A stretch of DNA of 64,000 bases from Isoetes taiwanensis (GCA_021234155.1 JAJEKV010000400.1:172784-236783), one strand, 5' to 3'; shown: positions 33,636 through 46,085, numbered from the stretch's first letter. Notes: generated from the letters alone by a model not told the origin. Numbers and translations are program-made.

Positions 33636-34630
33636 GGGTTTCCCCTCCGGACGAGTCTCTCACCAAAATGCATGCGATTCGATTAATCGTTGGATCGCCA
33701 TTTTGTGGAGAGACGGCTATCTCTATAATCTTTGGGCTCTTTCTCCATTATCGTCTTCTTCTCAGTTTTTTTTTTGGGTCTTAGTTTCCTCCCCCCACCC
33801 TAAGTTGTTTGCATTCATGTTTTTCATTTGTGATTCCATGCCGTGGCTCAAGCGTGACCAGCCCCTCTATATTTGAGAGGTTATGTTGTTTTAAGATATG
33901 ATGTTATGTCGCGTGGCTCGGCGTGACCAGCCCCCTCGTATTTGAGAGGTTATGTTGTTTGAAGATATGCTCTTATGTCGGCGTGGCTCATGTGACCAGA
34001 CCCTTCTCTTATTGGAGGATTGTGATTTGTCATGAACCAGCCCCCTTTGGGAGGCTTCAAGTCGGCGTGATGGCTTCTATTTTTTGAGTTAATTGCTTCT
34101 TTTTGTGTTGTTTCTTTTCAGGTCATCTCATCCTATGGCGACTTTGTTCGTTACTTTTTCTAACGTCTAATGCATTCGTTTGTTTTCTTTTCTCCTAAGT
34201 TTTCCCGGTGATCATGGCTATTTCTTTCTTTTGTTCGGCTCTCCCATGGAGTTTGTGATGCATCGTCGATTTGCGACCTCCATCTTGTGCTTCCTCGATT
34301 TTTTTCATCAATGATCTCCACTTTGATGGCCGGGCTTTTTCTTTGGAGCCGTGGGGCGAAGGTTTATTATTAGGTTTTCCTCAAAAACCGTAAAGGGCGG
34401 GTTTTTCATCCGGTGATAAACTTTCGCCGACGTTGCCTCCTATTTGCCTTTCTTATTTCACGCCATCTTAAAGGGGGCTGGGTTGTTTTCTATATGGGTC
34501 CCCTTTATTATTAGTGGGTAGTCGGACCCAATTGGTGGACTACCCTCCACCTTAGATATTTTTTCAAATGTTGTGCTTCTTTGATGAAAGATATGCCTAT
34601 TTTTCCCCCTCCAGACGAGTCTCTCCAGAT
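33636..34630 (+). mobile_element. Possible retroelement fragment, flanked by a 20-bp direct repeat
   Basis: TCCCCTCCGGACGAGTCTCT at about 33640 recurs as TCCCCCTCCAGACGAGTCTCT at about 34606. Between them lies a GC-richer block with tandem units (33842-34075). It also carries a short protein-like piece, HFDGRAFSLEPWGEG (about 34315-34360), resembling the DUF4283-type N-terminus of plant LINE ORF1 proteins. The direct repeat may be a long target duplication or part of the element. The assignment is tentative. Confidence 0.3.
33842..34075. repeat. About three tandem units of 69 bp
   Basis: Units start at 33842, 33911 and 33981 with CGTGGCTC, followed by GTGACCAG(A/C)CC, TATTTGAGAGGTTATGTTG and AAGATATG. 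The third unit is degenerate, and a partial fourth has ACCAGCCCCCTTTGGGAGG. Confidence 0.85.
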
Positions 34631-37600
34631 ATGCCTATTAGAACCCTTATATGTACCTTTCATCATGTTAAACTTTGACATCTTAATTTCAAAGATATAT
34701 CACTCCTCTCCAAATTTCTTTTCTATTGAGCTCAACTGCTGCAAAGAGGTCTTTTTAATACTACATAAATTTCAAAGATTGCGAGGCTGAACTTACTATA
34801 GATTACCTCCTCAATTTTGTATTTTTCAAGCCCCTGAAAAAACAAATGTACAATAGTTATTAATCAACAATGTATAAACCCCGCCATGTTAGAGATATGA
34901 ACATAATGGCTATCAAACCACTCAAAACCGTGTCCATGCCAAAAATATATCTTCGACTGCCTTGGCCATTGACACTATTAGAGAGAGTTATGTGCTTCCA
35001 CATCTACATAACTCATAAGCAAGTTCCAACCACGACAGTTGGGCACATACAACTTGTATAATACGCATAATTTCATAATTGTCATGTTCAATATTGACAA
35101 ACTCAGGTCGCAAATCTCTACCATATTCTATGCATGTTCTTTTGTGTAGGTGTGTATGCAGCTCCTCCTAATGTAGTGGTCTGTATAGAATTAAAATATT
35201 GGATCCTAGCCCAGCCCTTATATGACCAAGAAGAGAAGTTATTCTATTCTGCAATATTCAGATTAGAAATTCACAAAGGATACACTAAGTAAAGTAGATA
35301 TAACTGCAGGGCATGAAATACTTGTTCCAACATATAGCAACATGGAAGCTTTTAACATTTATATTCCAGTGGCCCTGGAGACAATAACATCTAATATCCA
35401 ATAGAAACACATTTCATTTAAATTCTCCTGCAACAAGAAGAAACATGAAATATTATTAGGTATTGGAATATTAATAGGAAAATGTTGACATGAAAGGGAT
35501 ACAACCCCAAGAGTTAATTTAAAATTTGATCTTTCGACTTGGAAATGTATTCTCATCAGCAGCATAGCAAGAGCTTAGATTTGAAAACAACGACCTGAAT
35601 TTAGATTTATCACTCTTTCTGATCCTAGATGATAAAGCCTGGATCCGCATTTGTGTGATAATGTTGGACCATCTACTCATTCTCAAACAATTATAAATTT
35701 TAACGATCTTGTCAATTTGTCTTTGATTAACACTACAGGAGCAAGAGATCTATATTCCTTATCCATAATTGCATTACAGGCTGTGAAAGAACTTTCATTT
35801 GTACATCAATAACGCTAAAAGCTTATAGTTAGAGACCATAAATGCATAGTCACCGTATTATTATACTTCCAAAATAGTGTAGATGCAAAAAGCCCCACAA
35901 ACATATCCTGCTTTGCCAAAAAAGAGGGTAAAGTACCAGAAAGTTGAGAGGGGCTACTTGCGCCTCTAGGAAGCCAATGGCAGATGTTCACTGTTTGAAA
36001 AAGAATAGCAAGACAAAGAATTACATATGTTCTAGGCTTCTAGCAAAGAATAACGCATGTAATATCCAAGCAAAGCATGGCTTGTGTAATCACCTCTTGT
36101 TGTTGAAGCTACTTCTGTAATGAGAACCCGCCTTTTGGAGAAGAACATTTGCCATAAATTGTTATGGGAAGCTGGACATTATCCAACTACTGCAACAGTA
36201 AAAAACGAGAAAGGGTGAATTTTCTCACAGATGCTACATTATGACTTCTATATATATCATCTACTTAATGATCCACAGTGTGACAAAAAATAATCTAGTC
36301 TTTAGTGCTCTCTGAAACCAGCCTATCTACAAGGTCTCATATCATGTTTGCTTGCGAAGTACTGGTGCGAATAATTTTGCAATCACACTTCAAGACGATA
36401 GTACAATAATTGTGAACAATCTCTTTATCCCCAGTTTTATGGATTGGCACTTCCCTGCCCAAAAGCCATGTAGATGCGACATGCACTACATTTGCTCCTT
36501 CGAGATGCATCTTCTCCAAAAACTTAGATGTTCCATTGCTATTATCAATTTCAATATACCTTGTGATCATTGCTTTCTAACAAACAACATCTCAAGTCAT
36601 TAATCTCTCCAAGGCAATCGCCAACAAAAATCTCGCATCGATAATCAAATTTTAATATCATGACATGTATCCATTTACCCCATTGAACAGATTCTTTGAC
36701 TGCCAGAATACAAATTGTACAACATCTGCTTAGACATATCCTGTAAGTATTATATTCTGTGTCTTATGAACGCTGATGACTGTAATTTTAGTTGGTTCAG
36801 ACCCTTGCTGTTGCATCTCTGTATATAGATTAAGAGCATCTTTTAAATACCCAAATCGAATATAACTTAGAGATTATGGAGTTCCATGAAACATCATTCC
36901 GGATAAACAATTGTTTACCTAGACCACTAAATCTTCCATACATGAATGAGTTATTTCTCTAGAATAATCTGCCTCATATGGCTTCTTATAAAGATTGCAC
37001 CTACCTTTATTTGTTCTTAATGCAACTCGGCAACAGATGAACTGAGGATTCCAATTTCAGCATAAATGTTTCCGTAAAGATGTAGAACAAAAATGGGTTC
37101 TAAGGCTCATTGAACAACTTATAGGATTCCCATGCTTCAATTTTGTCTCCTTATTTGTTGAGTACACAATAGATAAATCTCTTTCCATTCATGCTTATGC
37201 ATGAATTATCGAACACTTGGAACTTTCATTCACAGATAAACTATCCTCCCATCACAGGGAACAAGGGTCATAACCACAAAAGAAACAAGTCATACCCACA
37301 TCATCTGCAAGTTTCTTTCGAAAACAACTCAAAATTTCTATCACGGCCAGAGCTTATTTTCTAGAGGTTTTCTATTTTTTTTTTGCCATAGATTCATAAG
37401 TTAGTGCATCAAATGGTTGAGATGAAATTTAGCTTATGTGGCAGAACACTTGGATAGTCTAGAATTGCAGTAATTGTTGTAGGGAGAGTTCGGCAAACAT
37501 GCTAAAAATTGAATATAAAGAGTAAAAAGCAAAAAATGCCAACACACCTTCTTATAGGCTAGAACATGGGTGGTCATATTAAAAATTGATCTACAACAAG

Positions 37601-37889
37601 AACAATCTAGCAATTCCTTGTAGTGCAAAGTAGAAGTCAATCGAAAATTTTTTATTTTTATTTTTTGCTCTCTAGCTTTCTACATCCAATCATACATACA
37701 AGCATCATAGTGGCCATGTTTTTTTATTATTAGATTATTTGACATGGTAATTAAAGTTTGCGATAGCCAGAATCTCAAGATTCACCTATTTGAGTTTTGA
37801 ATATAAACTAAATATGCAAATATATCAAAAGATAAAACTACAACCATTAGATCTTCAGATATGCTCAAACAATGTCAAGTTATCCAACC
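34631..37889. other. AT-rich intergenic or intronic DNA
   Basis: No convincing gene. One minus-strand frame (36337-36570) contains a protein-like piece, FLEKMHLEGANVVHVASTWL followed by LGREVPIHKTGD, that could be an exon of a minus-strand gene. I cannot identify it, and its ends do not show clear splice sites. Confidence 0.3.
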
Positions 37890-38160
37890 CACTACTAGGA
37901 GACGGGTTGTTTGCGACGTCAGTTTGCAACGTGTCAAGCAAAAGTCACATACGTTCCCATGACGCCACACAAAATCTGAACGCCGTCGCGGGTAGAATAT
38001 TCAATGTCTATCTTGGCACATCTAGTCAAATGTAGCAATGATGTCCTATGTCGAACAAGGTGCCACGTTGCACTAGCAATGTGTCATGTCACAAGTGCGA
38101 CATCATTATGGCATAAGATGTCTCAACTACAATGTCTTATTTACTACATAAAGGAACAGT
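37890..38160. mobile_element. CACTA-like left terminus
   Basis: CACTACTAGGAGACGGG begins at 37890, followed by subterminal words TTTGCGACGTCAG, GCAACGTGTCA, ATGACGCC and GCGACATCA. The complement of 56371-56397 (ACTACAAGGGGACG, TTTGCGATGTCA) closely resembles it. No matching right end with a 3-bp duplication (flank ACC) was found nearby, so the element boundary is unknown. Confidence 0.4.
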
Positions 38161-38262
38161 ATATAAAAAAGCACTAAAGTGCAGCTATTGATGTGTTGGT
38201 AAGATCTCATGTTTGTTAGCAAAAGGTTAGGAATTTAAGTTTACAAAAAAAAAAAAAAAAAA

Positions 38263-40211
38263 ACCCTAGAACGAACTAGAACATCTAGACGGACATGCAT
38301 CTCATTCACAATCCCTTTTAGTAGTATTATCACCCTACATTTAATACTGAGCCACATTAAACATAGTATCACTTAAACCCTTGTCATGAACATACGTTTA
38401 TATTTCAATATGTCTGATCAAAATCATGTTACATTCTCATCTGAAAACATGTAGAATATCTCTTGTCTTAGGTCAAAGACTCTAAATATATAGTTTATAT
38501 GATCCAGATGTATAGTTTCCAAAGTCATTTTGGGACGAGGCCCTCCCCTTTAAGAAAAAAAAAAAACAAAAATCTTTTTAAATCTATTATTATAGACTTC
38601 TTGTTTTTTACACTAGGTTTCTTTGCATTTAATCCTGAAAGGATTTTTCAGCTTGTAAAACTACTTTAGTAGATGATAGGCATGTTTAGCCATTATCAAG
38701 TAATTTGGAAGGTCTTACATCGACCAAATGACATTTTTCAAGTATAGGGACGAGGGCTGCAATTATTCTAAAACCGATTTGATCTTATTGCTACTGTATT
38801 GGGTATGCCAGATCATTGAAGTCACTCAATATTCTATTTAGGGTAATCTTTTCAGCTGTGTAGTAATTTATGAGGTTAAAATATGATGGAATTCACAGCC
38901 CATCATTGCAAACTGTATTATACCAGAAAGAACAAGTATCATACTGCATAATGGAAATGAACCATCTATTAACAAACTCCATTCGATTAAATTCACTAAT
39001 ACTTCCAAAATTTAGAATATGTTTATATGCATCATTGTGAAACATCTCAAGATTTTCTCATCCGAGTAAACTGATGACCACTGGTGTAAGAAAACCCGGG
39101 TGTCATATGTAAATCATTTACACAAATTAGATGGCCTATTGCCAATACTAAGTTACTGTAAGAGAACCATTTAACATGATGATCACAACATGATTTATAT
39201 TAGATCAATAGTTCTCATCTGTTAAAGCTTTACACGACTTTGCATTACGTCATTGTGCATCTATGTGGTACTTATTAACGTACCCGAATTCAGATGTACA
39301 GGTTTTGATTCCATTTAGATCACACAGTAGTCAAATAGAGCACTAAGATGGATTTATGAAGGCATTATGGGTGTTCTATGGATTTCAGAATATGGCATCT
39401 GATATTATTATCCACACCAGGAACTGCATGAACAAGTTCATTATAGACATGTCGAATACTCTATTAAACACATGGATTAATAGAAAGTAGCACAAACAAC
39501 AGAAATTTCAGATATTTTAAGTCACAAAACCTGTAAGTCGTCCATGTCATCATTATACTCTTGCGTCATTTTGACATTTTGTGCAGTTTGATGATCATCT
39601 TGGTTCTTACTATAGGATGACTTGTAGCCTTTTTGGTAGCCGCTTCTCTCATCCCTGCCATAGAATGCCCTTTTCTGGCCATAGCCACCCCTGTTCTGTT
39701 TAGGGTCCATGACAGTCTCTAGGTTGAGATCTTGCTCACAGCAGCAAGCTTCAAACTCTTTTCTAAGTATTTCCGCTTCAAGCTTGTCTTCCTCACTGCC
39801 GGAAGTTTCCCCTCCGTCTGAATCAAAACCCATATTTGGGAAGCAGGGTCCAAAGGAATCGTATCCTATAATTCTTTGGAGATCTTAATTCAGTCTAGGG
39901 AATTAACTTTTGCTGGCCCGTCATTAAAGCCAGTGGTTGGTGGTTCACATGCTTAAGTTAAAGGAATAAAACTTATTGCAGAATGCATTCCAAGGGCCAA
40001 TGGACCATGCCTCTTAAGGTCATGGTGTATTCAAAATATAAACCTAATTTAAGAGATATGGAGAACATTTGAACATATTCTAATGGTTCCTTATACTCTG
40101 TTGTTATAGTCATTCGAAAGGCTCCATATTATTATGCTGGAGAAGAAGTTTATTCTATAACAGTCTATTTAGAAGTCCAAAGCAACTTCCCAATGTTGGA
40201 ACTGTCTTACT
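38263..40211. repeat. Segmental duplication copy A, part 1
   Basis: From the A-rich start followed by GAACTAGAACxTCTAGAC to CCAATGTTGGAACTGTCTTACT, this block matches 53256-55625 in the same orientation at high identity. Differences are scattered substitutions and small indels, plus a 0.4-kb segment at 54125-54530 that is missing here. Its right edge is interrupted by the insertion at 40212, and the matching remainder continues at 45724. Confidence 0.9.
39522..39883 (-). CDS. Candidate exon of an unknown minus-strand gene
   Basis: An open minus frame reads IIGYDSFGPCFPNMGFDSDG, ETSGSEEDKLEAEILRKEFE, then CCCEQDLNLETVMDPKQNRG, ending NDDMDDLQ. On the right it is bounded by a TTAAG acceptor-like sequence (39885-39884). 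On the left it ends either at the TGA at 39522 or at a CAG/GTTTTG donor-like site just before it. The composition (acidic, Gly/Tyr/Arg-rich, KKG/YGRDERSG) suggests a disordered nuclear protein tail. Its duplicate near 54946-55250 has frame shifts, so copy A is the better preserved. No family recognised. Confidence 0.4.
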
Positions 40212-40627
40212 TGTTAGTTTAGGCTATCGTAAACATATAATGTAACCTCTAGATCAATTCACAATGATAGATACTAGAGTTAATAATGCAATGATGATAT
40301 CAAACCTCATATGACATAAAACATATCCTTCAAATGATATTAATCATTTAAATAAGACCATTGGGCACTGTAGGAAATTGGTACTGTAGCTCGGGTATTG
40401 ACCTGTTTCCTGTAGCTAGGTTGACCTGTAAAAATACAATGCAAGAACACGATTCAAGATCTCAAAATTCCTCCTTAATTCAATTCCGGCCAACTGATAA
40501 TCAGATCGGCCATCTCTGTAACTTATAGAGCCTGTATCCGGCGGTTATGGCTATGGATAGGGCCGCCTTGCCGAGCTCCTATTTGAATGGAGCTTTCCCC
40601 CTAAAATAAGATCCGCCTTTAACTATA

Positions 40628-40655
40628 CTAGTTATGGTGCCCGGCGTTGCCGGGC
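40628..40655 (-). mobile_element. Helitron-type 3' terminus (minus strand)
   Basis: On the minus strand a perfect 7-bp stem GCCCGGC with a 3-nt loop is followed by ACCATAA, then CTAG, with T as the next base. Hairpin, short spacer, CTRR and an A-T insertion site is the standard Helitron 3' end. The element would extend to the right from here. No matching TC 5' end was identified, so its length is unknown. Confidence 0.5.
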
Positions 40656-41514
40656 TTTAGTAGTGATTTGGAAGGGTGCCTTTGTTTGTTTGGTAATTTT
40701 ATGGAGATGGTTTTATAGTTAGGTGCCATTGGTGTAATGTGAAAGAAACAATTATTTTCAAAAGTAGACATATTTTCACGTTGGGGATTGACAGTCTTGG
40801 CAACGATGTTTATTAGTTGAGAATAGTAGAAGCAATGTAGAAGAATGTGACTGGAACATTTCAATTACTTGTAAAGATAAATTGAACTGTGAAGATAATT
40901 TGACAGAGCTCCATGGAACAGTCAATATATTCCTTGGTAGTCAAGAAGTTTTATCAATATGCTGAATGTGGATGTAGATGTTCTTGTTATGGTTAGAAAG
41001 ATGCTTATAAAATAGCATGAAATGTCCATAGCCTATCGCATGCTTTTAGTGCAGGAGATTTGTGTACAGTTTGGAAAAGACATGTTGATCTCAAATTGAT
41101 CGAGCTACTTAAAATCCAACAATATGTCACAATCCCTAAGAGAAATATTGAATGTGAATTGTAAAAGCCGGCATTGCGAGTGTTTTTACAAATTTTATTG
41201 TAGATAGCTTTTAAGTTGAAGACACGTACAATAGCTTGCTAAATTAAAAAGTGGATTGGGTTTTAGTTCTTGGATATTTACTTCATCTAGCTAGATTTTT
41301 CTATCGCACGCTTGATTGACTACATAATCCTTTCTCTATTAATATTTAGTTGCATAACATGGTTGGAAGCTTAGGATTCAGGTCGTTAGGACTTTATATT
41401 CAATAATGTTTGAACTACCAAATAAGCTTTATTTTACTCTGAGAGTCTAAGGTACCAACAAAACTAAGGTACATGCATATGCCATTGTGAAATTGGAAGA
41501 TCGAATACATGGTT

Positions 41515-41795
41515 ATAGTTATAGTGGTTTGTGGAAGCATATATCATGCATCTACAATAGAACCTGTCATTGAATAAAGTATACCTAAGAAAACTTGCCA
41601 AAAGAAGGGTACAGCGTTGGCTTGGCCAGCACAAAAAGACACAGACATTCTTAATGGGCTACAAAATGGATAAGCACCAAGCCATTTGATTAGACCAAAC
41701 ACATGGTTATAGTTGTAGTGGTTTGGGGAAGCATATATCATCCGTCTACATTATTGAACTAAGATAACTAAGAAAACTTGCCAGAGAAGGTATCA
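41515..41795. repeat. Direct duplication about 187 bp apart
   Basis: ACATGGTTATAGTT, GTAGTGGTTTG and GAAGCATATATCAT, followed by AAGAAAACTTGCCA, occur twice (about 41508-41602 and 41699-41784) with modest divergence. Confidence 0.8.
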
Positions 41796-42207
41796 CATTG
41801 ACAATGGAGCAATGTGAAAGGAAGTCTTAAGCGAATGAAACTAAGAACCTACAACATAATAGAAAAGTTACTTGCAAGAATATGTGAATTTTGCATCCTA
41901 TCTAGGTGGGATGTAAGCCCCTTGGCCATCGTATCTGCGTATAAGAAAGCAGCAACATATGTCACCCCTAAAACTCCCATTGGTAATTCTGCAAAAGAAG
42001 CACTGTATAACATGAAGCAAAGATTGTGTAGTTTGCACATAAATCCCTTTTTAAAATAACAGTACCTTGACATCCTTTGAGCCTTTATTGGATGGAAAAA
42101 ATGAAAATAATTAGACAGATATAATATAGATGAAGACATGCTTGCAAATTCTTTATTTTATCCTCTTATGTATCATTATGCCTTCGCCCGGTATTTATCG
42201 CCGCCAG

Positions 42208-42252
42208 TGCTATTTCTACAAAATAGAAGTGCTATTTCTACAAAATAGAATC
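42208..42252. repeat. Two tandem 22-bp units
   Basis: GTGCTATTTCTACAAAATAG plus AA occurs twice in succession. Each unit contains the near-palindrome CTATTTCTACAAAATAG. A second small tandem lies at about 42628-42695 (GGACAGxGAAAAACTTTCAA). Confidence 0.9.
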
Positions 42253-43260
42253 CTGATTACAAAGGCCACATTACTGCCTGGGATACATAATTAAGCCAGA
42301 GCTTGCATCAGCCTTCACTACTGTGCATATCACATTAGAGCCAAGACCTTTTTTTGTCAAAATAGCACCCATGTTATAACTGCATATTAAATACACTTTT
42401 CACATGGGTTTTTCATTTTGCCACAGCGTTTTATTTGATATGCATGCAATAGAGAACTGTACGCAGGATAATTCAGGCTATGATAGCAATGCTATGCAGA
42501 TACATATGGTTCACTGGATCAGATGCAGATATCTCCAGAACATGTATTAACAGCGATGCCGTAAGAACATACGTCCTAAGCCTGCAATTTTCTAGTAAAA
42601 CAATGAATGTAAACATTAATAAGGACAGCGAAAAACTTTCAAAGCATCGGAGTTATTTTAGCAAAGGACAGGGAAAAACTTTCAAAGCATGGGAGCTACT
42701 TTATCGATGTGCTCCATTGGTCATCCACAAAGGTCGCAACATGATTACACGCAATTCTTTAAGACTTTGCTCAATCTGGTCCTAGATCCGCAATGATGTT
42801 GTGAATGCATAATCGCAATACTAACCGCCAGGAGATACAAAGGTCAAATGCACAGTCAAATGCAAAATGTGAGAATAGCCCAACCGCATCAATATCACAA
42901 GAATATCTCAAGTCCATAGAGTTCTCAGATTCATTTGTGACTTTTGCTGCATGTCTGCTGCATGTTTGACTTCCCCGTACCATGCCATTATACAATGAGA
43001 AAAGTAAGATTAACTTAAACTAAAGATGGGAAGTCTAACCCTAAAGCTAAATATTTACCAAAGCATGAAAAATTCAAAACTATAAGCAACAGAGAACATG
43101 AATGCAAACAAATGAAATAGAATAAGTGACAAAATCCGTTGTTGGCAACATCAAGGTACTTTTAAGCTATTTGCTAAATAATCAAATCTAATGCAAAGAT
43201 AGAAGATGGAGATACAAAACTTGGCAAAAGAATATAAGAACATTCAACCTTGACCGGGGC

Positions 43261-43600
43261 CTAAGTATAGAAGAATGATATAAAGCCATTTGAGTCCCAA
43301 ATTGGCACAAAATTTTTAGACACTTGTGGTGGCGGTGAGTACCTTTGTGACACCTTGGTGAAATTGCTTTTGTGGATATGCCCGCCATCGTTGCAACAAA
43401 GCCGATTGGCACCTACATACCGTATAAATAGATGTGGACCACCCATGAAAACAATGAATTCAAGAGAAAGCATAGAATTTTCATTGCCACGAAGAATACG
43501 CCTAACCCGAGCAGCAAGGGCACTGAGGCTGCTAGTAGAATCATCCCAATTTGAAAGCGGTAAAGGTAGGCTAAAGGTCTAGGAAGACTCACTTCACCGT
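43261..43600 (-). CDS. Candidate exon, unknown minus-strand gene
   Basis: The minus frame reads LPLSNWDDSTSSLSALAARV, RRILRGNENSMLSLEFIVFM, then GGPHLFIRYVGANRLCCNDG and SNFTKVSQRYSPPPQVSKNF. The piece is long enough and varied enough to look like real coding sequence. Just upstream, another frame reads VIDVDAGVLKRIVLADGAA, implying a frame shift or a further exon. With 44015-44145 and 44237-44367 it seems to form one decayed spliced gene. No domain recognised. Confidence 0.35.
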
Positions 43601-44014
43601 GCTCTCAGATTGTTATAGCGGCACCATCCGCTAGTACAATCCTCTTTAACACTCCAGCATCCACATCGATTACGCAATGATTAAAGGATAATAAAAGTAT
43701 TAGGATTATTGTCACATCAAGATCCATATTCTAGCACATATCAAGCGTGTTCACAGTCCTAAATCTTTTTTAAGTAATGTCGAACATACGACTTTGAGCC
43801 AACTACATATGCTATCTTATTATGTCATAATCTAAAAAGTATAATTATTTACAAAAAAGAGGTATACATCTAGAATAAGCAATAATATAAATTCTAGAGA
43901 ATAACGTGGTCTTTAGTGTGAAAGCAAGAGACATGTGAAAAGGAACAAACACTAAGCAAGCTAAGACAACAACATGTTTAAAAAATTGGCAATTTTATAA
44001 AAACAAACACTTAC

Positions 44015-44145
44015 AGTAAGCGAAAAGTCCGAAGTTGATCAAGATCATGAATCCAAAGCTCCACGAGGTCGCAGAACTTGAAATGGAGGCAAAACGGATT
44101 CCCCGGGTCTAGCTTAGGAACTTCCACAATAGTCATTGAATTCAC
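44015..44145 (-). CDS. Candidate exon with GTAAGTG donor
   Basis: The minus frame MTIVEVPKLDPGNPFCLHFK, FCDLVELWIHDLDQLRTFRL ends at ACT followed by GTAAGTG (intron from 44014), a canonical plant donor. The upstream boundary is uncertain. The sequence looks like a mixed alpha/beta host protein and is not transposon-like. Family unknown. Confidence 0.4.
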
Positions 44146-44236
44146 ATTTTCACATCACATCAAACTTCTTTTTCGGGAGCTCGATGCGGATATTTCCAAG
44201 CTGGTATTTCTTCCGAAAATTTGATAGGAATCATAC

Positions 44237-44367
44237 CTTTGCTTGCCATCAATATCAAACTCATATATATTGTGCCAAATTCTTGCATCAGGAACATCTA
44301 TGTAAGAAATTTTAGCATAAGCCCTTTTTCGACCAAGTCTTTTCAAAGAATAAAATCTGCCGTGTAT
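44237..44367 (-). CDS. Candidate exon with both splice sites
   Basis: On the minus strand a polypyrimidine tract TTCTTTTTTTTTCAAG precedes the exon and CAAAG/GTATGA follows it. The 131-bp exon encodes IHGRFYSLKRLGRKRAYAKI, SYIDVPDARIWHNIYEFDID and GKQR without a stop. It is the clearest spliced-exon signal in the window. It lies upstream of the exon at 44015-44145 in the same orientation, about 90 bp away, a normal plant intron size. Family unknown. Confidence 0.5.
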
Positions 44368-44402
44368 CTTGAAAAAAAAAGAAAAGAGCGAAAAATGCAT
44401 TA

Positions 44403-44948
44403 GAGGTAATTTGAGATCTCCTTTTGTCCCCATAAGAATCCTCAATAGAATGAGTACTCTACATCAAACCGCAATTAATGCAAGCATCAACAACTTCATT
44501 ATTGTCGTTTTTTCCCTATAACTTTTGATCTACTCATGAAAAAATCTTTGTATGGCGTTTGTTGCATTAGATTTGAGAATGAAAATATCTTTCAAGTGAT
44601 ATATGGTTATGATGTATTTCAATACAAGCCATATGTTTAACCTTAAAAATATGGTTTTTGCTCTTTTCTTATATATTTACATCCCAAAATATATAACAAT
44701 GGGTTGTCATTAGAAAGATCTTGAGGAGACGAATCCATTGCCACAAATAGTGTTTGAATCGGAGTTTTGATCAAAAGTTATAGTAGAAAAATGACACCAA
44801 AAAGTTAGTTAGAAGCGCATTAATTATCTAGCGCCACATATCTTTGGAATAAAATACACCTGGAGCTCTTCTCTTATTGGACAGTTTAAAAGCTGATGTG
44901 GCTTTTAAGCATCCCTTAATGGGACAAAATGAGATCTCAAATTACCTC
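44403..44948. mobile_element. MITE, 546 bp, TA target site
   Basis: The left end GAGGTAATTTGAGATCTCC and the complement of the right end GAGGTAATTTGAGATCTCA continue into TTTTGTCCC on both sides, giving terminal inverted repeats of about 35 bp with few mismatches. TA flanks both ends (44401-44402, 44949-44950), as for Tc1/mariner-type elements. Flanking ATTA/TAAT extends the symmetry by chance or reflects a longer repeat. There is no coding capacity. Confidence 0.75.
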
Positions 44949-45723
44949 TAATGGTAAGATAAGAAACCAATTTGCGAAAGAACTTCAAGCCAATTGAGGA
45001 ACAAAAAAACTATCGAGACTACGTTAAGAGCTGTGATATCGGTCTTGGAATGGCGATCAAGGTTACCAAAAGCTTGAAACATAAAACTTCGGATGATAAA
45101 ATTAACAATTTGCTTTCCCGAGCCATACTGTATTTGACGGATCAACCCAAGACCGCAGAGCGAGATTGACCTTCTTTTGTTCCCGCATCTACGCACAAAA
45201 TAAAACCGACAATTTGACAACGGATAAGTATTTATCTTAGGCCGAAGAACAAACCCCTAACTCGGCATTAGGGCTTTGAATCATCCTAATCCACTTCCAC
45301 CGGCTAGATCACCACCAGAATCATGCATGGACGAAGTTACAAAAATAATTTGGGGATCAAATAATCATGCATAGAGCAGGAAATTTTTTTTCAAATCATA
45401 CGAAAAAAAGCAGATCCGATTTTTGGAGAATCGGGAATTTCTTTCGGCAGCCAAAACATTTAAAACCTTAGAAAAACCAACCCAAAAAAAAATCCAAAAA
45501 GTTTTCGGAACCCCGGAAAAACCAAATTTAAACAATAGGATATTTAGTATCTGGTTCAACAATAACCATTGAACCTATTTACGACCTTTAACCCTTTATA
45601 TATACAACATTGGGTTAACCTAAGAAGGAAAAGCTGTGCACAGATGTATGTATAAGTTGAGGTCGATCATGTGTAAGAACCTCAGAAAGAATTATGTGAT
45701 GACTTCATACTAGAATTCTAACA

Positions 45724-45912
45724 TTACTAATAGTAGATGTGGATAGCCTGGACTATTATCTACATAATCACTATGTCATAATTCATTGTTTGGCCAATCA
45801 AGGAAAAATATTCATAAACAAGTGGAACAACACCAATCGTATAATTATTAGAGATGCATTTTTTCATTGCCCATGTTCACTCTATGAACAATCTCTAATA
45901 ATTAAATAAAAA
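45724..45912. repeat. Segmental duplication copy A, part 2
   Basis: From TTACTAATAGTAGATGTGG to TAATAATTAAATAAAA this matches 55621-55800. It continues the duplicated unit on the far side of the 5.5-kb insertion. Copy A has an extra 9 or so bases (AGCCTGGAC) near 45745. Confidence 0.9.
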
Positions 45913-46085
45913 AAACCCTTCCTCCTACCATGGGAAATGGTTTGACTCACCTATTCACAATTGTTCTCAGGATCATGGGAATGCTAGCCCCCACAATTCT
46001 GATGAGGGGCTAAAGCATATCCCATAAGATGAAATACATAAGCATACATCTTCGAATATTACATCTTCTAATATTCAAGTCATAC

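Larger units (their letters stand above)
40212..45723. mobile_element. 5.5-kb insertion with TTACT duplications
   Basis: The insertion starts TGTTAG and ends CTAACA, and TTACT flanks both sides (40207-40211 and 45724-45728). The paralogous copy B (about 55621-55627) has a single TTACT with the two flanks joined, which is the unoccupied site. TG...CA ends with a 5-bp duplication are typical of LTR retrotransposons, but I could not find matching LTRs at the two ends. The interior includes exon-like minus-strand pieces, a MITE and a Helitron-type end. It may be a highly nested or gene-carrying element. The alternative is a microhomology deletion in copy B. Confidence 0.5.
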
